From UBA6544 sp049601975 (GTDB taxonomy: Bacteria; Pseudomonadota; Alphaproteobacteria; UBA8366), in assembly GCA_049601975.1 (NCBI GenBank), contig JBMYRC010000021.1, forward strand, positions 1 through 41,849: a DNA stretch of 41,849 nt. Reading direction: 5' to 3'. The notes beneath the pieces are model-generated. The model saw only the letters and a list, made by a program, of their open reading frames with translations, made no database searches and was not told the origin of the DNA. Below are positions 1-7,645 of the stretch, piece by piece (positions within the stretch are counted from its first letter, which is position 1; every line of letters begins with the position of its first letter). A program made the position numbers and the translations under genes.

Positions 1-69
1 TCATGCGGCCAGAAAGGGGTAACCCCTCTCTGGGCTCTCCCCATAGAGGTAAAGACTTAAAAGGTAACA

Positions 70-87
70 CTTTCGCTAGCGCGAAAG
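70..87 (-). terminator. Hairpin at the end of the FGE-fold gene
   Basis: CTTTCGC and GCGAAAG form a perfect 7-bp inverted repeat around a TAGC centre. It overlaps the stop codon of the minus-strand gene at 76-78. On the minus strand the repeat is followed by a weak T-rich stretch, so it may be a terminator. A second small palindrome, AGGGGT-A-ACCCCT, lies at about 15-27. The poor U-tract keeps confidence low. Confidence 0.35.
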
Positions 88-882
88 CGTCCTGGCAATC
101 CGGAACCCCCTGCCGCCGTAGCCCCGCGTCGAGGCAACGTACGCGTAGCGGGCCGCGGAACGGAGGTACTTAGGTAGGCTGCCCCAGGCACCGCCCCGCA
201 AGACGCGCTCCTCACAATCACCTTCATTCGCACTCAACCATGCACTGCCATCAATTGGGGCGTCTTTGTAGTTCTCGTGCCAGCAGTCTTCCAACCACTC
301 AGAGACATTGCCTGATGTGTCATACACACCAAACGCATTTGCACTGTAAGAACCTACCGGGACTGTACTTCTTTCTAATGTATCTTTTGCAAGGTAATTC
401 GCCTTGGAGCTATCAATCTCATCCCCCCAGGGATACTTCGTTGTGCTGCCTGCGCGTGCCATGTACTCCCACTCTGACTCACTCAACAAGCGGTAATCCT
501 TACCTGTCTGCTCACTCAGCTTCTTTATGAATGACTTTGCATCCTCCCGGGAAACGTTCTCCACTGGCTTTCGGGCACCCTTAAACTCGCTTGGGTTATT
601 GCCCATCACAGCTTTCCACTCAGCCTGCGTTACCTCGTACTTACCCACGGCAAAGCTATAGCCTATCTTCACCTCGTGAACCGGCTTCTCAACCTTATCA
701 CCTGCACCGCTCAAATCACCCATCTTGAATGAACCTGCTGGGATCACGACCATCTCTGGGCAGGTGTCGCAGTCTTTGAACACCGCGCCGGGTTTCTTCG
801 TTTCAGCGTGTCCCGCAAGCGGCAGCATCAAGATGGATAAAAGTCCCAAGGTAGGCAGAGAGTACGAGAAACCTGATTTCAT
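76..882 (-). CDS. Secreted FGE-sulfatase (SUMF1-like) domain protein
   Basis: A 268-aa protein with one formylglycine-generating-enzyme-like domain. From the chosen ATG it begins MKSGFSYS, followed by a hydrophobic signal segment ending near GHA, so it is probably periplasmic. An upstream in-frame start at 1083 would place 67 non-signal-like residues ahead of the signal peptide, so I reject it. Family landmarks are MVVIPAGSFKMGD near the N-terminus, KYEVTQAEW, RLLSESEWEYMARAG, GVYDTSGNVSEW and VLRGGAW near the end. True formylglycine-generating enzymes have two active-site cysteines just after the RGGSW motif. Here that stretch reads WGSLPKYL and has none, so sulfatase activation is unlikely. 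The fold is also used for binding and for other oxidations, so the role is unknown. No Shine-Dalgarno site is obvious. The neighbouring TauD-like gene is on the same strand but 463 bases away, so a shared operon is doubtful. Confidence 0.85.
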   Translation of the reverse strand: MKSGFSYSLPTLGLLSILMLPLAGHAETKKPGAVFKDCDTCPEMVVIPAGSFKMGDLSGAGDKVEKPVHEVKIGYSFAVGKYEVTQAEWKAVMGNNPSEFKGARKPVENVSREDAKSFIKKLSEQTGKDYRLLSESEWEYMARAGSTTKYPWGDEIDSSKANYLAKDTLERSTVPVGSYSANAFGVYDTSGNVSEWLEDCWHENYKDAPIDGSAWLSANEGDCEERVLRGGAWGSLPKYLRSAARYAYVASTRGYGGRGFRIARTLSR

Positions 883-1345
883 TGCTTTGGCACTACTGGC
901 TGTTATGAGGTGTTTTTCGACGATTAGAGCCCAGCACGTGCCAGGTTGTCTAGCCCCGCGATCAGGTAGCCCTTTGCTTCGTGAACAATTACACTGATCA
1001 AGTTCTAACGCGAATGGACAGATTAGAGGGCGCACCTGCACCGTGGTGTATGCATCTATGCGAACAACGTCAGTTCGGGTCACGCAAATTAAGGATAGAA
1101 CGGATTTAACATCAGCAGGTAATCAGGCACTCCCGACATCTTTGGATCAATGGCTACCCGTCCGGACGCAAACTGCCCATATATAATCAACCTGCGGACT
1201 GGCTTTCATTTCGATGTCATTGGTGCCAGTCGAAATACCCCAGTGGCTAGTTCTTAAATCTGTAAACTAATGATCGATATCAACACAAAGTTGGTGCTGC
1301 GGAGAATTCGGAAACTCAGCATCACGGACACGATGTGCCGCCGGC
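883..1345. other. Intergenic stretch without a recognisable gene
   Basis: This 463-base stretch lies upstream of the minus-strand FGE-fold gene and downstream of the minus-strand TauD-like gene. I see no convincing reading frame, RNA gene or repeat. An AT-rich patch around 1178-1190 contains TATATAAT and could be a -10 element on either strand, but no -35 box sits at the right distance. The promoter of the FGE-fold gene is presumably here. Confidence 0.5.
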
Positions 1346-2191
1346 TCAACTATAATATTTTGGATCATCGGCAATAGTCAGACGGTGCAACAACCGAGCG
1401 TGGCCCTCATAGCCACCGGTCGCTTTATGGAGAACACAACGATTGTCCCACAAGACAAGCATGCCCGTCTCCCACTTATGCCGATAGATAAATTGCGCTT
1501 GTTCGATCCATTCGCGCAATTCCAAAAGCAACTCTACCGTCTCGTTTTCCCCCGTCTCCTCTAAATCATAAATGTAAGAACCACCAAATATCCCCAGGCG
1601 TTCCGTCTCGGGATGAGGGCGGATCAACGGGTGGTTCTGGCTCTCTAGTGCACTATCGGATGGTCTGATTGACATACTGCCTTTGTAGGTATCCTCGGAA
1701 TATCGCCCTTCCTTCGAATATGCGCGCTTCGCAGAATGGCAGGCCATTTTATCCAAAAACTTCTGGCGCAAACCCTCCGGCATTTCTTCCCATGCCTTAT
1801 GCTCGTTGGCGAACAAGGTATCACCGCCGACTGGCGGAATGTCCAAGCCGTAAAGACAGGTCGCCGCTGGCGGCGTACTCATGAAGCTCCAATCAGAATG
1901 CCAAACTTCTGCAAATAAGGGCGCTGTTTCATCTGCCTCGCGCCGGACCGCGGCAATACGGTCATGACCCTCAATCGGTGCAAAATAGGGATCGTCGCCG
2001 ATGGGACCGAAGTACTCGGCGAAGCTAACTAACTCGTCATTGTCTAATGTTTGGTTCGGAAAGATGAGAACGTGATGCTCCAGCCATGCCGACCGGATCG
2101 TCTTTAACGTATCGGTGGACACATCAGCACAAAAATCAACACCGCACACCACGGCGCCACATGCCTGTCCGGTAGGAGTTATCTCTAGCAT
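1346..2191 (-). CDS. TauD/TfdA-family 2-oxoglutarate dioxygenase
   Basis: A 281-aa Fe(II)/2-oxoglutarate-dependent dioxygenase of the TauD/TfdA family. These cytoplasmic enzymes hydroxylate small substrates, often releasing sulfite from sulfonates or cleaving ethers. The iron triad is visible: H98 and D100 in WHSDW, and H255 after the WDNR motif. R270 in LHRLTI is the expected 2-oxoglutarate anchor. Length and spacing match E. coli TauD closely. The ATG at 2191 was chosen because it begins at the family's usual N-terminus and has a GGGAG site upstream; an earlier in-frame start would lie inside mnmA. It follows mnmA by 31 bases on the same strand and may be co-transcribed. There are no sulfonate transporter genes nearby, so the substrate cannot be inferred and I do not call it tauD. 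Confidence 0.9.
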   Translation of the reverse strand: MLEITPTGQACGAVVCGVDFCADVSTDTLKTIRSAWLEHHVLIFPNQTLDNDELVSFAEYFGPIGDDPYFAPIEGHDRIAAVRREADETAPLFAEVWHSDWSFMSTPPAATCLYGLDIPPVGGDTLFANEHKAWEEMPEGLRQKFLDKMACHSAKRAYSKEGRYSEDTYKGSMSIRPSDSALESQNHPLIRPHPETERLGIFGGSYIYDLEETGENETVELLLELREWIEQAQFIYRHKWETGMLVLWDNRCVLHKATGGYEGHARLLHRLTIADDPKYYS

Positions 2192-2222
2192 TGCTTCGCT
2201 CCCTCGTCGTATTGCCTTTGCG

Positions 2223-3335
2223 TTACCGAGCGTCCTGCCGCTCGATCCACCCACCGCCCAGCACTCGGTCGCCATCATACGCGACGCAGGCTTGTCCCGG
2301 AGAGACGCCGTATTGCGGTTCCGCAAAGGTTACCTCGACACGACCGTCGCCGATCGCGCGCACGCTTGCGGGCTCCGGCTCCATGGTCGAGCGGATTTTA
2401 ACCGCGCAGTCGACCTTCGCACTATTTAACGGTGCCGCAAGCCAGTTCCCTTCTAACAAAGTTACTGACGGAACCGCCAGCGCCTCCCGTGGACCCACAA
2501 CGACGCGTTGGGTTTCGGGCTCTAGCCGGATCACATAGAGCGCTTCCGCTTGGCCCCCGATATCTAGGCCGCGGCGTTGGCCCACGGTGTAATTGATAAT
2601 GCCATCATGGGGCCCGAGTACGTTTCCGTCGAGGTCAACGATTTCTCCCGGCTGGATAGACTCTGGACGCAGTTTCTCCACGATGCGGGCGTAGGAGCCA
2701 TTTGGCACGAAGCAGATGTCTTGACTGTCCGGCTTGTCGGCCACTTGCAATCCAAAGCGTTCCGCAATCTCGCGGGTTTCCGACTTCGGGCGATCACCTA
2801 GCGGAAAGCGCAACAGATCCAGCTGCGCCGTCGTCGTCGCGAACAGGAAATAGCTTTGATCCTTGCTCGGGTCGATGGCGCGGTGCAGTTCTGGTCCGTC
2901 CGGGCCCATTTCCCGGCGCACGTAATGCCCTGTCGCCAAAGCCGCCGCACCGAGGTCACGCGCCGTGCTCATCAAATCGCGAAACTTTACCGTCTGATTG
3001 CAACGCACGCAGGGAATCGGTGTCTCGCCACGCGCATAGGCATCGGCGAAGTCTTCCATCACGCTCTCTCGGAACTTGCTTTCGTAATCCAGGACATAGT
3101 GCGGAATATCCAGCTTTGCCGCCACATTTCTGGCATCGTAAATATCTTGTCCGGCACAACAGGCGTTCTTCTTTTGAATAGCTTCGCCGTGATCGTAAAG
3201 CTGGAGGGTGATGCCGACGACATCGTATCCCGCTTCGACCAACAGCGCAGCTGTCACAGAGGAGTCGACTCCACCGGACATGGCGACGACGACCCGCGTC
3301 TCATTCGGTTGGCTTTCAAATCCAAGTGCGTTCAT
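2223..3335 (-). CDS. mnmA: tRNA-specific 2-thiouridylase MnmA
   Basis: A 370-aa enzyme that adds sulfur to C2 of the wobble uridine in tRNA-Lys, tRNA-Glu and tRNA-Gln, using ATP and persulfide sulfur originating from a cysteine desulfurase. The ATP-pyrophosphatase loop SGGVDSS is at residues 20-26. The CVRCNQ motif supplies the likely catalytic cysteine C112, and DSQDICF supplies the second, C208. TGHY and the QSYFLF segment are also typical. Length is normal. In related genomes mnmA often sits near the iscR and cysteine desulfurase genes. Here the cysteine desulfurase (9964-11055) is on the same strand but separated by about 6.6 kb that includes the selenoprotein module and a broken efflux locus. 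It lies 38 bases downstream of the hydrolase gene on the same strand. Confidence 0.97.
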   Translation of the reverse strand: MNALGFESQPNETRVVVAMSGGVDSSVTAALLVEAGYDVVGITLQLYDHGEAIQKKNACCAGQDIYDARNVAAKLDIPHYVLDYESKFRESVMEDFADAYARGETPIPCVRCNQTVKFRDLMSTARDLGAAALATGHYVRREMGPDGPELHRAIDPSKDQSYFLFATTTAQLDLLRFPLGDRPKSETREIAERFGLQVADKPDSQDICFVPNGSYARIVEKLRPESIQPGEIVDLDGNVLGPHDGIINYTVGQRRGLDIGGQAEALYVIRLEPETQRVVVGPREALAVPSVTLLEGNWLAAPLNSAKVDCAVKIRSTMEPEPASVRAIGDGRVEVTFAEPQYGVSPGQACVAYDGDRVLGGGWIERQDAR

Positions 3336-3373
3336 GGGCGCAATATGAGTATCGCGGGCCGCGAGCGCAACGG

Positions 3374-4777
3374 CTAAAGCCGATGCAGAATATCCGCGAG
3401 CCGTCGGAAAGCGCGCGCATTACGGACCATCGAGATCGGAACCGTGAAGTGACCTTGATTGCGCTCGAACACGTTCTCCGGCGGCACGTGCCATCGATCC
3501 GCCAGGCTGCGCCCACCCGCGTAGGGCATGACATTATCGGCGAGCCCCAGTTTCATAACGATTCGAGACGGGTCCATGACAGGTGAGCCCGTCGGGTTGG
3601 TCAGGCGGCGAAGGCGTTCCAAATCGGGATCTGTCCAACCGGCACCCCGCACGACAGCACCGACACCAGCCCCACTGCCAATCGAGCCATCAAAGCTAAT
3701 TTGCCACATATCCTCATTCACTGCGGCCAAGAACAAGGCGTCCGGTTGCATGGGTTTTGGCCAAAAGTTTGCCCGATAAGCCGCCAGTTGCGCAGTTAAG
3801 CCGCCCATACTGAGGCCGCCGATACCGACCGGGGTGCCGTAGGAAGCCCGGCACCATTGGGTCAGAATACCCAGTTCGCGGACATGGGTATCGAACATGA
3901 ATATGGGACCGCCTGGAGCGCGGCCAAGGAACGGCTCGCCGCTCCACAGGCCCGGCACGAACCGGCGATTGTGCCAAGGTGCCTCCAGCCGTATGACCCG
4001 AACACCCATGGCGACGAGCGGCGGTATCTCATCAAGGAAGCGATTGCGGAGTTCCGTCTCCTCTCCCAAACCATGGCAATAGAGCAAGGTCGGCGCATTC
4101 CTCGCGTCTGGCGGTTCTATGATTTTCGCCCAAGCGGTATCTTGAACGTCGCGTCCGGGTGAAGGGAATCGCAACCAGGACACAACACTATTCACTGATT
4201 GGACGGGATGGCTGACCTCAATATTTGGAAGCTCACTTGGCATCGGATACGCACAATCCGCGTCATCCATCCAATCTCCATAGACGGCTTCCATATCCGC
4301 CAGAGATGGTGGATCGAAACGTACCGCACCAATCTCACGGCCACGCAGCAAAGGGCGAAACTTAAAGCGTTGACCTAAAAAATTCGAAGCCGCCGCTCTG
4401 CGGGCCACTTCAACTGCAACCAATCGCTTCGCATCCCGGTTCTCACCCTGGAAATAGAATGATTCCCATTCCTCAGCCGCTCTGTATTTGGCACTTAGGG
4501 CATCGCAAGTATCGCGCATCAAAGAACGGGCAAGATCCCACTCACTGGAATCTAGCCTACTAACCTGGGCTTCTTCACGGAACTGTTCCACATCGCCGTC
4601 CGACACCATTGCCGCCGCCCATAAACGGGAAAGCGGAAACAACCTCTTGGCCAACATGCTAAATGTCCACCGGTCGAACCACGGCCGCGCGAAGGCCACA
4701 CCAGTTGGTCCTTCAAATAGCCAATGCGATCCTTTAACGCGCGGTAGTTGATGCGCTTCGGTCAACGGTCTTGCCAC
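3374..4777 (-). CDS. ABHD18-like alpha/beta hydrolase
   Basis: A 467-aa alpha/beta hydrolase resembling the ABHD18 (DUF2048-type) group. About 200 N-terminal residues precede the core. The core starts with LLYCHGLGEE (oxyanion region), continues with the nucleophile elbow GLSMGG, and ends with LADNVMPYAGG (possible acid) and QGHFTVP (likely catalytic histidine). It has no signal peptide, so it is presumably cytoplasmic. The substrate is unknown. The start is a GTG at 4777; a purine-rich GGGGTGGGG lies upstream, but the spacing is loose and a slightly different start is possible. Its stop is 38 bases before mnmA, suggesting co-transcription with mnmA and the dioxygenase gene. It is divergent from the selenoprotein gene at 4939. 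Confidence 0.8.
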   Translation of the reverse strand: MARPLTEAHQLPRVKGSHWLFEGPTGVAFARPWFDRWTFSMLAKRLFPLSRLWAAAMVSDGDVEQFREEAQVSRLDSSEWDLARSLMRDTCDALSAKYRAAEEWESFYFQGENRDAKRLVAVEVARRAAASNFLGQRFKFRPLLRGREIGAVRFDPPSLADMEAVYGDWMDDADCAYPMPSELPNIEVSHPVQSVNSVVSWLRFPSPGRDVQDTAWAKIIEPPDARNAPTLLYCHGLGEETELRNRFLDEIPPLVAMGVRVIRLEAPWHNRRFVPGLWSGEPFLGRAPGGPIFMFDTHVRELGILTQWCRASYGTPVGIGGLSMGGLTAQLAAYRANFWPKPMQPDALFLAAVNEDMWQISFDGSIGSGAGVGAVVRGAGWTDPDLERLRRLTNPTGSPVMDPSRIVMKLGLADNVMPYAGGRSLADRWHVPPENVFERNQGHFTVPISMVRNARAFRRLADILHRL

Positions 4778-4923
4778 CTCTATTCTGCCCCACCCCTGAG
4801 CGCTTCAATTCCAGCAAAGTTAAACATCATACCCATGATAACAAGGTTACGGACGCCCCGATCGGAATGTGATAGAATAGGCTATGAAATCGGGTCGCCG
4901 GAGATCGATGGGGCGGCCCCTAT

Positions 4924-4931
4924 GGGGAGGT
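4924..4931 (+). promoter_or_regulatory. Strong Shine-Dalgarno site of the selenoprotein gene
   Basis: GGGGAGGT lies 7 bases before the ATG at 4939 and fixes the start of the UGSC selenoprotein. The promoter should be in the 161-base divergent gap 4778-4938. A TAGAAT at about 4872 could be a -10 box, but I see no -35 box at good spacing. Confidence 0.7.
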
Positions 4932-4938
4932 AGACCTT

Positions 4939-5493
4939 ATGTCTCAAACTGCAGGAAAGTTGCGCTTGGTCCATCCGGCTTCGGAGGATCAACCTGCCAT
5001 GTTTCAACTGGCGCCACGCTTGCCATCACTGGACGGTAAGACGATTGGATTGATCGATAATCGCAAGCGCCATTCCGACGTCTTTCTGGCACGTCTGCAA
5101 GAGCTCATGAAAGAGCGCTACGGCGTCGCCAGCTTCGAATACTACACGAAGGATGGCGCCAGCGTCGCGACGCCGGAAGACGTCATGGCCGGTCTGGTGG
5201 CCAGATGCGATGCGGTGATCCACGCGGTCGCCGATTGAGGTTCCTGTACGACGTGGGGTCTCCATGACGGTACAGAAGCCGAGAAACAAGGTAAGCCGGC
5301 CGCGACGGTTTTAACGCGCGCCTTTATGAAATCCGCCGAGATGCGCTCGAAAATACTCGGCATGCCATCGCACCCGCAGATATTCGTCGACCATCCCTTG
5401 GCGAGTAAATCCGAGGCGGAAGTCAATATCATGGCCGAGGAAGCGGTGGAGGAAATCGTCCGCGCTCTGACGCAAACCCCGGCGGCTGCATGA
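4939..5493 (+). CDS. UGSC-family selenoprotein, Sec at residue 100
   Basis: A naive reading stops after 99 residues at the TGA at 5236-5238. The frame continues open to TGA 5491-5493, giving 184 aa. Across the TGA it reads AVAD-U-GSCTTWGLHDGTE, so the TGA falls exactly on the U of the UGSC motif that names this selenoprotein family. U100 and C103 form a UxxC redox pair. The downstream part is clearly protein-like: KPAATVLTRAF, ILGMPSHPQIFVDHP, and a helical tail. The N-terminal half contains the strand-like KTIGLIDNRKRHSD. A SECIS-like hairpin follows at 5244-5275. The family is known from marine selenoproteome surveys, including Cys forms, but its reaction is not established; a thiol or selenol redox role is my inference. 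The last codons overlap the next gene by ATGA, so the two are translationally coupled. No selenium-insertion genes are in the window. Confidence 0.92.
5244..5275 (+). promoter_or_regulatory. Bacterial SECIS element
   Basis: Five bases after the UGA, CTGTAC (5244-5249) pairs perfectly with GTACAG (5270-5275). Inside it, CGTGG (5252-5256) pairs with CCATG (5262-5266) with one G-U pair, leaving an apical loop GGTCT (5257-5261). The loop begins 18 bases after the UGA. From memory, the E. coli fdhF SECIS has an AGGUCU loop at about the same spacing, with the loop G and U recognised by SelB. The element lies inside the coding sequence, as bacterial SECIS elements must. Confidence 0.88.
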
Positions 5494-6557
5494 GCGAAGC
5501 GCGAACTGTCGGACCCGCCACACGGATCGATATCGATAACGACTACGTCGCGGTGAATGAGTATTTCCACGAGCAGGGGTGGAGCGATGGCCTGCCCGTG
5601 ATGCCGCCCACGGAAGATGCGGTCGCGGCGATGATCGCTGGTGGCCCGCTGCCGGGCAACCATGTGCTCGGTGTCATGCCGCCTGTGGATGGCACGGTAA
5701 CTATTGAGAAAGTGGCGGCAAACGCGGTAATGGCCGGGTGTCGCCCGGATTATTTTCCAGTCGTCATTGCCGGGGTCAAAGCGATGCTGCAGCCGAAATA
5801 TAATGTGGGCAGTGTCTCCACCACCACTGGCGGCGCGGCACCCTGTTTCATAGTCAGCGGTGCCATCGCGGACAGGATTGAGATCAACAGCGCTACCGCT
5901 TGCATGGGATCGGGCTTTCGCGCCAACGCAACCATCGGGCGCGCGCTCCGTCTGGTTATTCGCAATATAGCCGGCGCCGTGCCCGGCGAAATGGATAAAG
6001 GCACCCTCGCCTTTCCCGGCCGCTATTCCCTGTTGTTTGCCGAGAACGAAGAACGCAATCCTTGGGACCCACTGCGAGTCAATCGCGGCTTTGATCAAGA
6101 GGACTCAACAATCAGCGTCATCGGCATCCGCGGCATTCACTACATCAACGAGGGCGCTCAGGAAACCGGGCTCGGCAACCTCGAGACCATCGCGGGGTCG
6201 ATGCGGCGAATGGGCCTGGTCAATTATCTGCACCAATCCCATCGCACCGCCGTGGGCCTTGTAGTAGGGCCGGAACACGCACATGAGATCGCAAAAGACG
6301 GTTTCAGCCGAGAAGTCGTGCAACAATACCTGTTCGAGCACGCCCGCATGCCGGTGCGGGAATTGGCCAGCCGGTCCTATTGGAACTTCCGCAAATGGCC
6401 GGAAGAGTACGAAGCTGACAATCCCGACTTCATGGTTCCCATCGTCTATGCGCCCGAGGATTTCGTCATTACCGTCGCAGGTGGTGACGGTCGGCACTCA
6501 GCCTGGCTATCGTCCTGGTACATGACGCAATGCTCGACAGAGAAGATTGTGACCTGA
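5490..6557 (+). CDS. Conserved partner protein of the UGSC selenoprotein
   Basis: A 355-aa protein whose ATG overlaps the selenoprotein stop (ATGA), so the two are almost certainly coupled. I recognise the sequence type but know no function: WSDGLPVMPPTEDAV near the N-terminus, IEKVAANAVMAGCRPDYFPV, TTTGGAAPCFIVSG, FRANATIGRALRLV, GTLAFPGRYSLLFAENEE, and a C-terminal GGDGRHSAWL. From memory, proteins of this type travel with UGSC proteins; I cannot verify that here. There is no signal peptide or clear membrane segment, so it is probably cytosolic. Conserved-looking cysteines lie in MAGCRPDY, AAPCFIV and TACMGSG and could be targets of the Sec protein's redox chemistry. Length is consistent with a complete gene; no SECIS-like structure follows its own TGA stop. 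Confidence 0.85.
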   Translation: MSEARTVGPATRIDIDNDYVAVNEYFHEQGWSDGLPVMPPTEDAVAAMIAGGPLPGNHVLGVMPPVDGTVTIEKVAANAVMAGCRPDYFPVVIAGVKAMLQPKYNVGSVSTTTGGAAPCFIVSGAIADRIEINSATACMGSGFRANATIGRALRLVIRNIAGAVPGEMDKGTLAFPGRYSLLFAENEERNPWDPLRVNRGFDQEDSTISVIGIRGIHYINEGAQETGLGNLETIAGSMRRMGLVNYLHQSHRTAVGLVVGPEHAHEIAKDGFSREVVQQYLFEHARMPVRELASRSYWNFRKWPEEYEADNPDFMVPIVYAPEDFVITVAGGDGRHSAWLSSWYMTQCSTEKIVT

Positions 6558-6626
6558 CGGGTTGACTCCAGCCCCTACCTTAACCGACCATGCTTCTGAG
6601 GTCTGAAGAGTACAGAGGATGGAGTT

Positions 6627-6893
6627 GTGGCTATCTCGCCAGGTAGCCTGCTCTCGGTGAATTCATTTTCGGTCGCTCCGCTTGCGGAGGCGACGATCGG
6701 TGGATTTAGGCTGCGTGGCAACTCGCAAGCGATTGACACGGCAGTTGAAGAAGCAGGTCAGCTAAATGCGGACCGGCAACGTCAGGAGGCGGAAAAACCA
6801 ATCCGCTCCCCAGCGCTCGTCGCCTTTGATGCAAAGGGGCGGTTCGTCGACACGGTGCTACATGTCGGAAACGCGCTCGACGTTTTCGTATAG
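6627..6893 (+). CDS. Small hypothetical protein
   Basis: An 88-aa frame starting with GTG, preceded by a good AGGATGGAG site 4 bases upstream. It lies 69 bases after the UGSC partner on the same strand. I do not recognise it. It begins MAISPGSLLSVNSF, has a polar helical middle with several Q, E and R residues (about 35-60), and ends VLHVGNALDVFV. The ribosome site, plausible composition and lack of a competing gene support it. No transmembrane segment or cysteine is seen. It could be unrelated to the selenoprotein module. Confidence 0.5.
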   Translation: MAISPGSLLSVNSFSVAPLAEATIGGFRLRGNSQAIDTAVEEAGQLNADRQRQEAEKPIRSPALVAFDAKGRFVDTVLHVGNALDVFV

Positions 6894-6952
6894 GCTGTCC
6901 TGCGAGTCCTGTGGTCGAGTCCGGCGCCGATGCACCAAACCCGATAAACTCC

Positions 6953-7555
6953 CTATTTCCGATTGATCGCCGCCTGCATTACCTCCAACCGATCGTTCCC
7001 GAAATACATATCGTCCTTATCCAGGAAGAAAGTTGGTGAGCCAAAGCCTTCGCGGGCAATGATTTCGTCCGTGGTCTCGAACAGTTTCCGTTTGATCGCT
7101 TCCTCGGTGATCTTTGCCATAAAGGCGCCGCCGTCCATCCCAGCCGCCTCGGCAATGGTGCGCAGGATAACTTCCTGCGAAATGTCCTGATCGTCGGTCC
7201 AATAGGCTTTGAAGCAACCAGCTGAATAAGCAGAAATCTTTCCCTCGTCGATGGCGACAAAAGCCCCGCGCAGCGCTTTCACGCTGTTAAGCGGAAAGAT
7301 GCTCGGCTTGATCAAGTCGATCCCCTGCATGCGGGCCCAATCGTGCATGTCCTTGCGGTAATAGTTATCTTTCGGCGGGACTGGGTTTTCGCGGCGCTGG
7401 TACACGCTCGGGTTCACTTTGTTGAAAACACCACCAACCAGGAACGGCTTCCAGACCAGTTCCGCTTTGTTTTTCTCGCAAAACGCCTCGATCCGGTCGT
7501 AGGCGAGATAAGTCCAAGGGCTCGAATAGTCAAAAAAGAATTCAATCGTGGTCAT
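6953..7555 (-). CDS. 2-hydroxychromene-2-carboxylate isomerase-like DsbA-fold protein
   Basis: A 200-aa member of the DsbA-fold glutathione-dependent isomerase group (HCCA isomerase / kappa-class GST). It begins MTTIEFFFDYSSPWTYLAYD; the SSPW serine region is where these enzymes activate glutathione. KPFLVGGVFN, PLNSVKALRGAF and a C-terminal FGSPTFFLDKDDMYFGNDRL (cis-proline in SPT) fit the family. In naphthalene degraders the enzyme isomerises 2-hydroxychromene-2-carboxylate, but no aromatic pathway is nearby, so the real substrate is unknown. I chose the ATG at 7555, which has AGGA upstream; an alternative start at 7582 would add nine unconserved residues. It is convergent with the small hypothetical gene. 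The efflux remnant lies 90 bases upstream on the same strand. Confidence 0.87.
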   Translation of the reverse strand: MTTIEFFFDYSSPWTYLAYDRIEAFCEKNKAELVWKPFLVGGVFNKVNPSVYQRRENPVPPKDNYYRKDMHDWARMQGIDLIKPSIFPLNSVKALRGAFVAIDEGKISAYSAGCFKAYWTDDQDISQEVILRTIAEAAGMDGGAFMAKITEEAIKRKLFETTDEIIAREGFGSPTFFLDKDDMYFGNDRLEVMQAAINRK

Positions 7556-7645
7556 GGCGATATCCTGTCGGTGATCGGGCAATGCCCTGTTGAAAATGAA
7601 TATGGTGGCCCGCCGTCAATCGTCGAGCGCCGCATCTAAACGGCG

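Noticed and set aside
883..1345. tRNA or small RNA gene in the gap
   Set aside because: No cloverleaf arms, T-loop sequence or strong terminator could be found by eye.
2702..3181. Plus-strand frame of 159 codons inside mnmA
   Set aside because: It is antisense to mnmA, whose motifs are complete, and its product is Pro/Ser/Arg-rich with no recognisable motif.
5142..6098. Long minus-strand open frame (318 codons) opposite the UGSC partner gene
   Set aside because: It lies antisense to two better-supported genes. Its composition (rich in His, Arg, Ala and Gly) is that of a shadow frame and it has no family motif.
6555..6557. A second selenocysteine codon at the TGA ending the UGSC partner
   Set aside because: No hairpin follows, the frame meets further stops soon, and the preceding residues look like a natural C-terminus.
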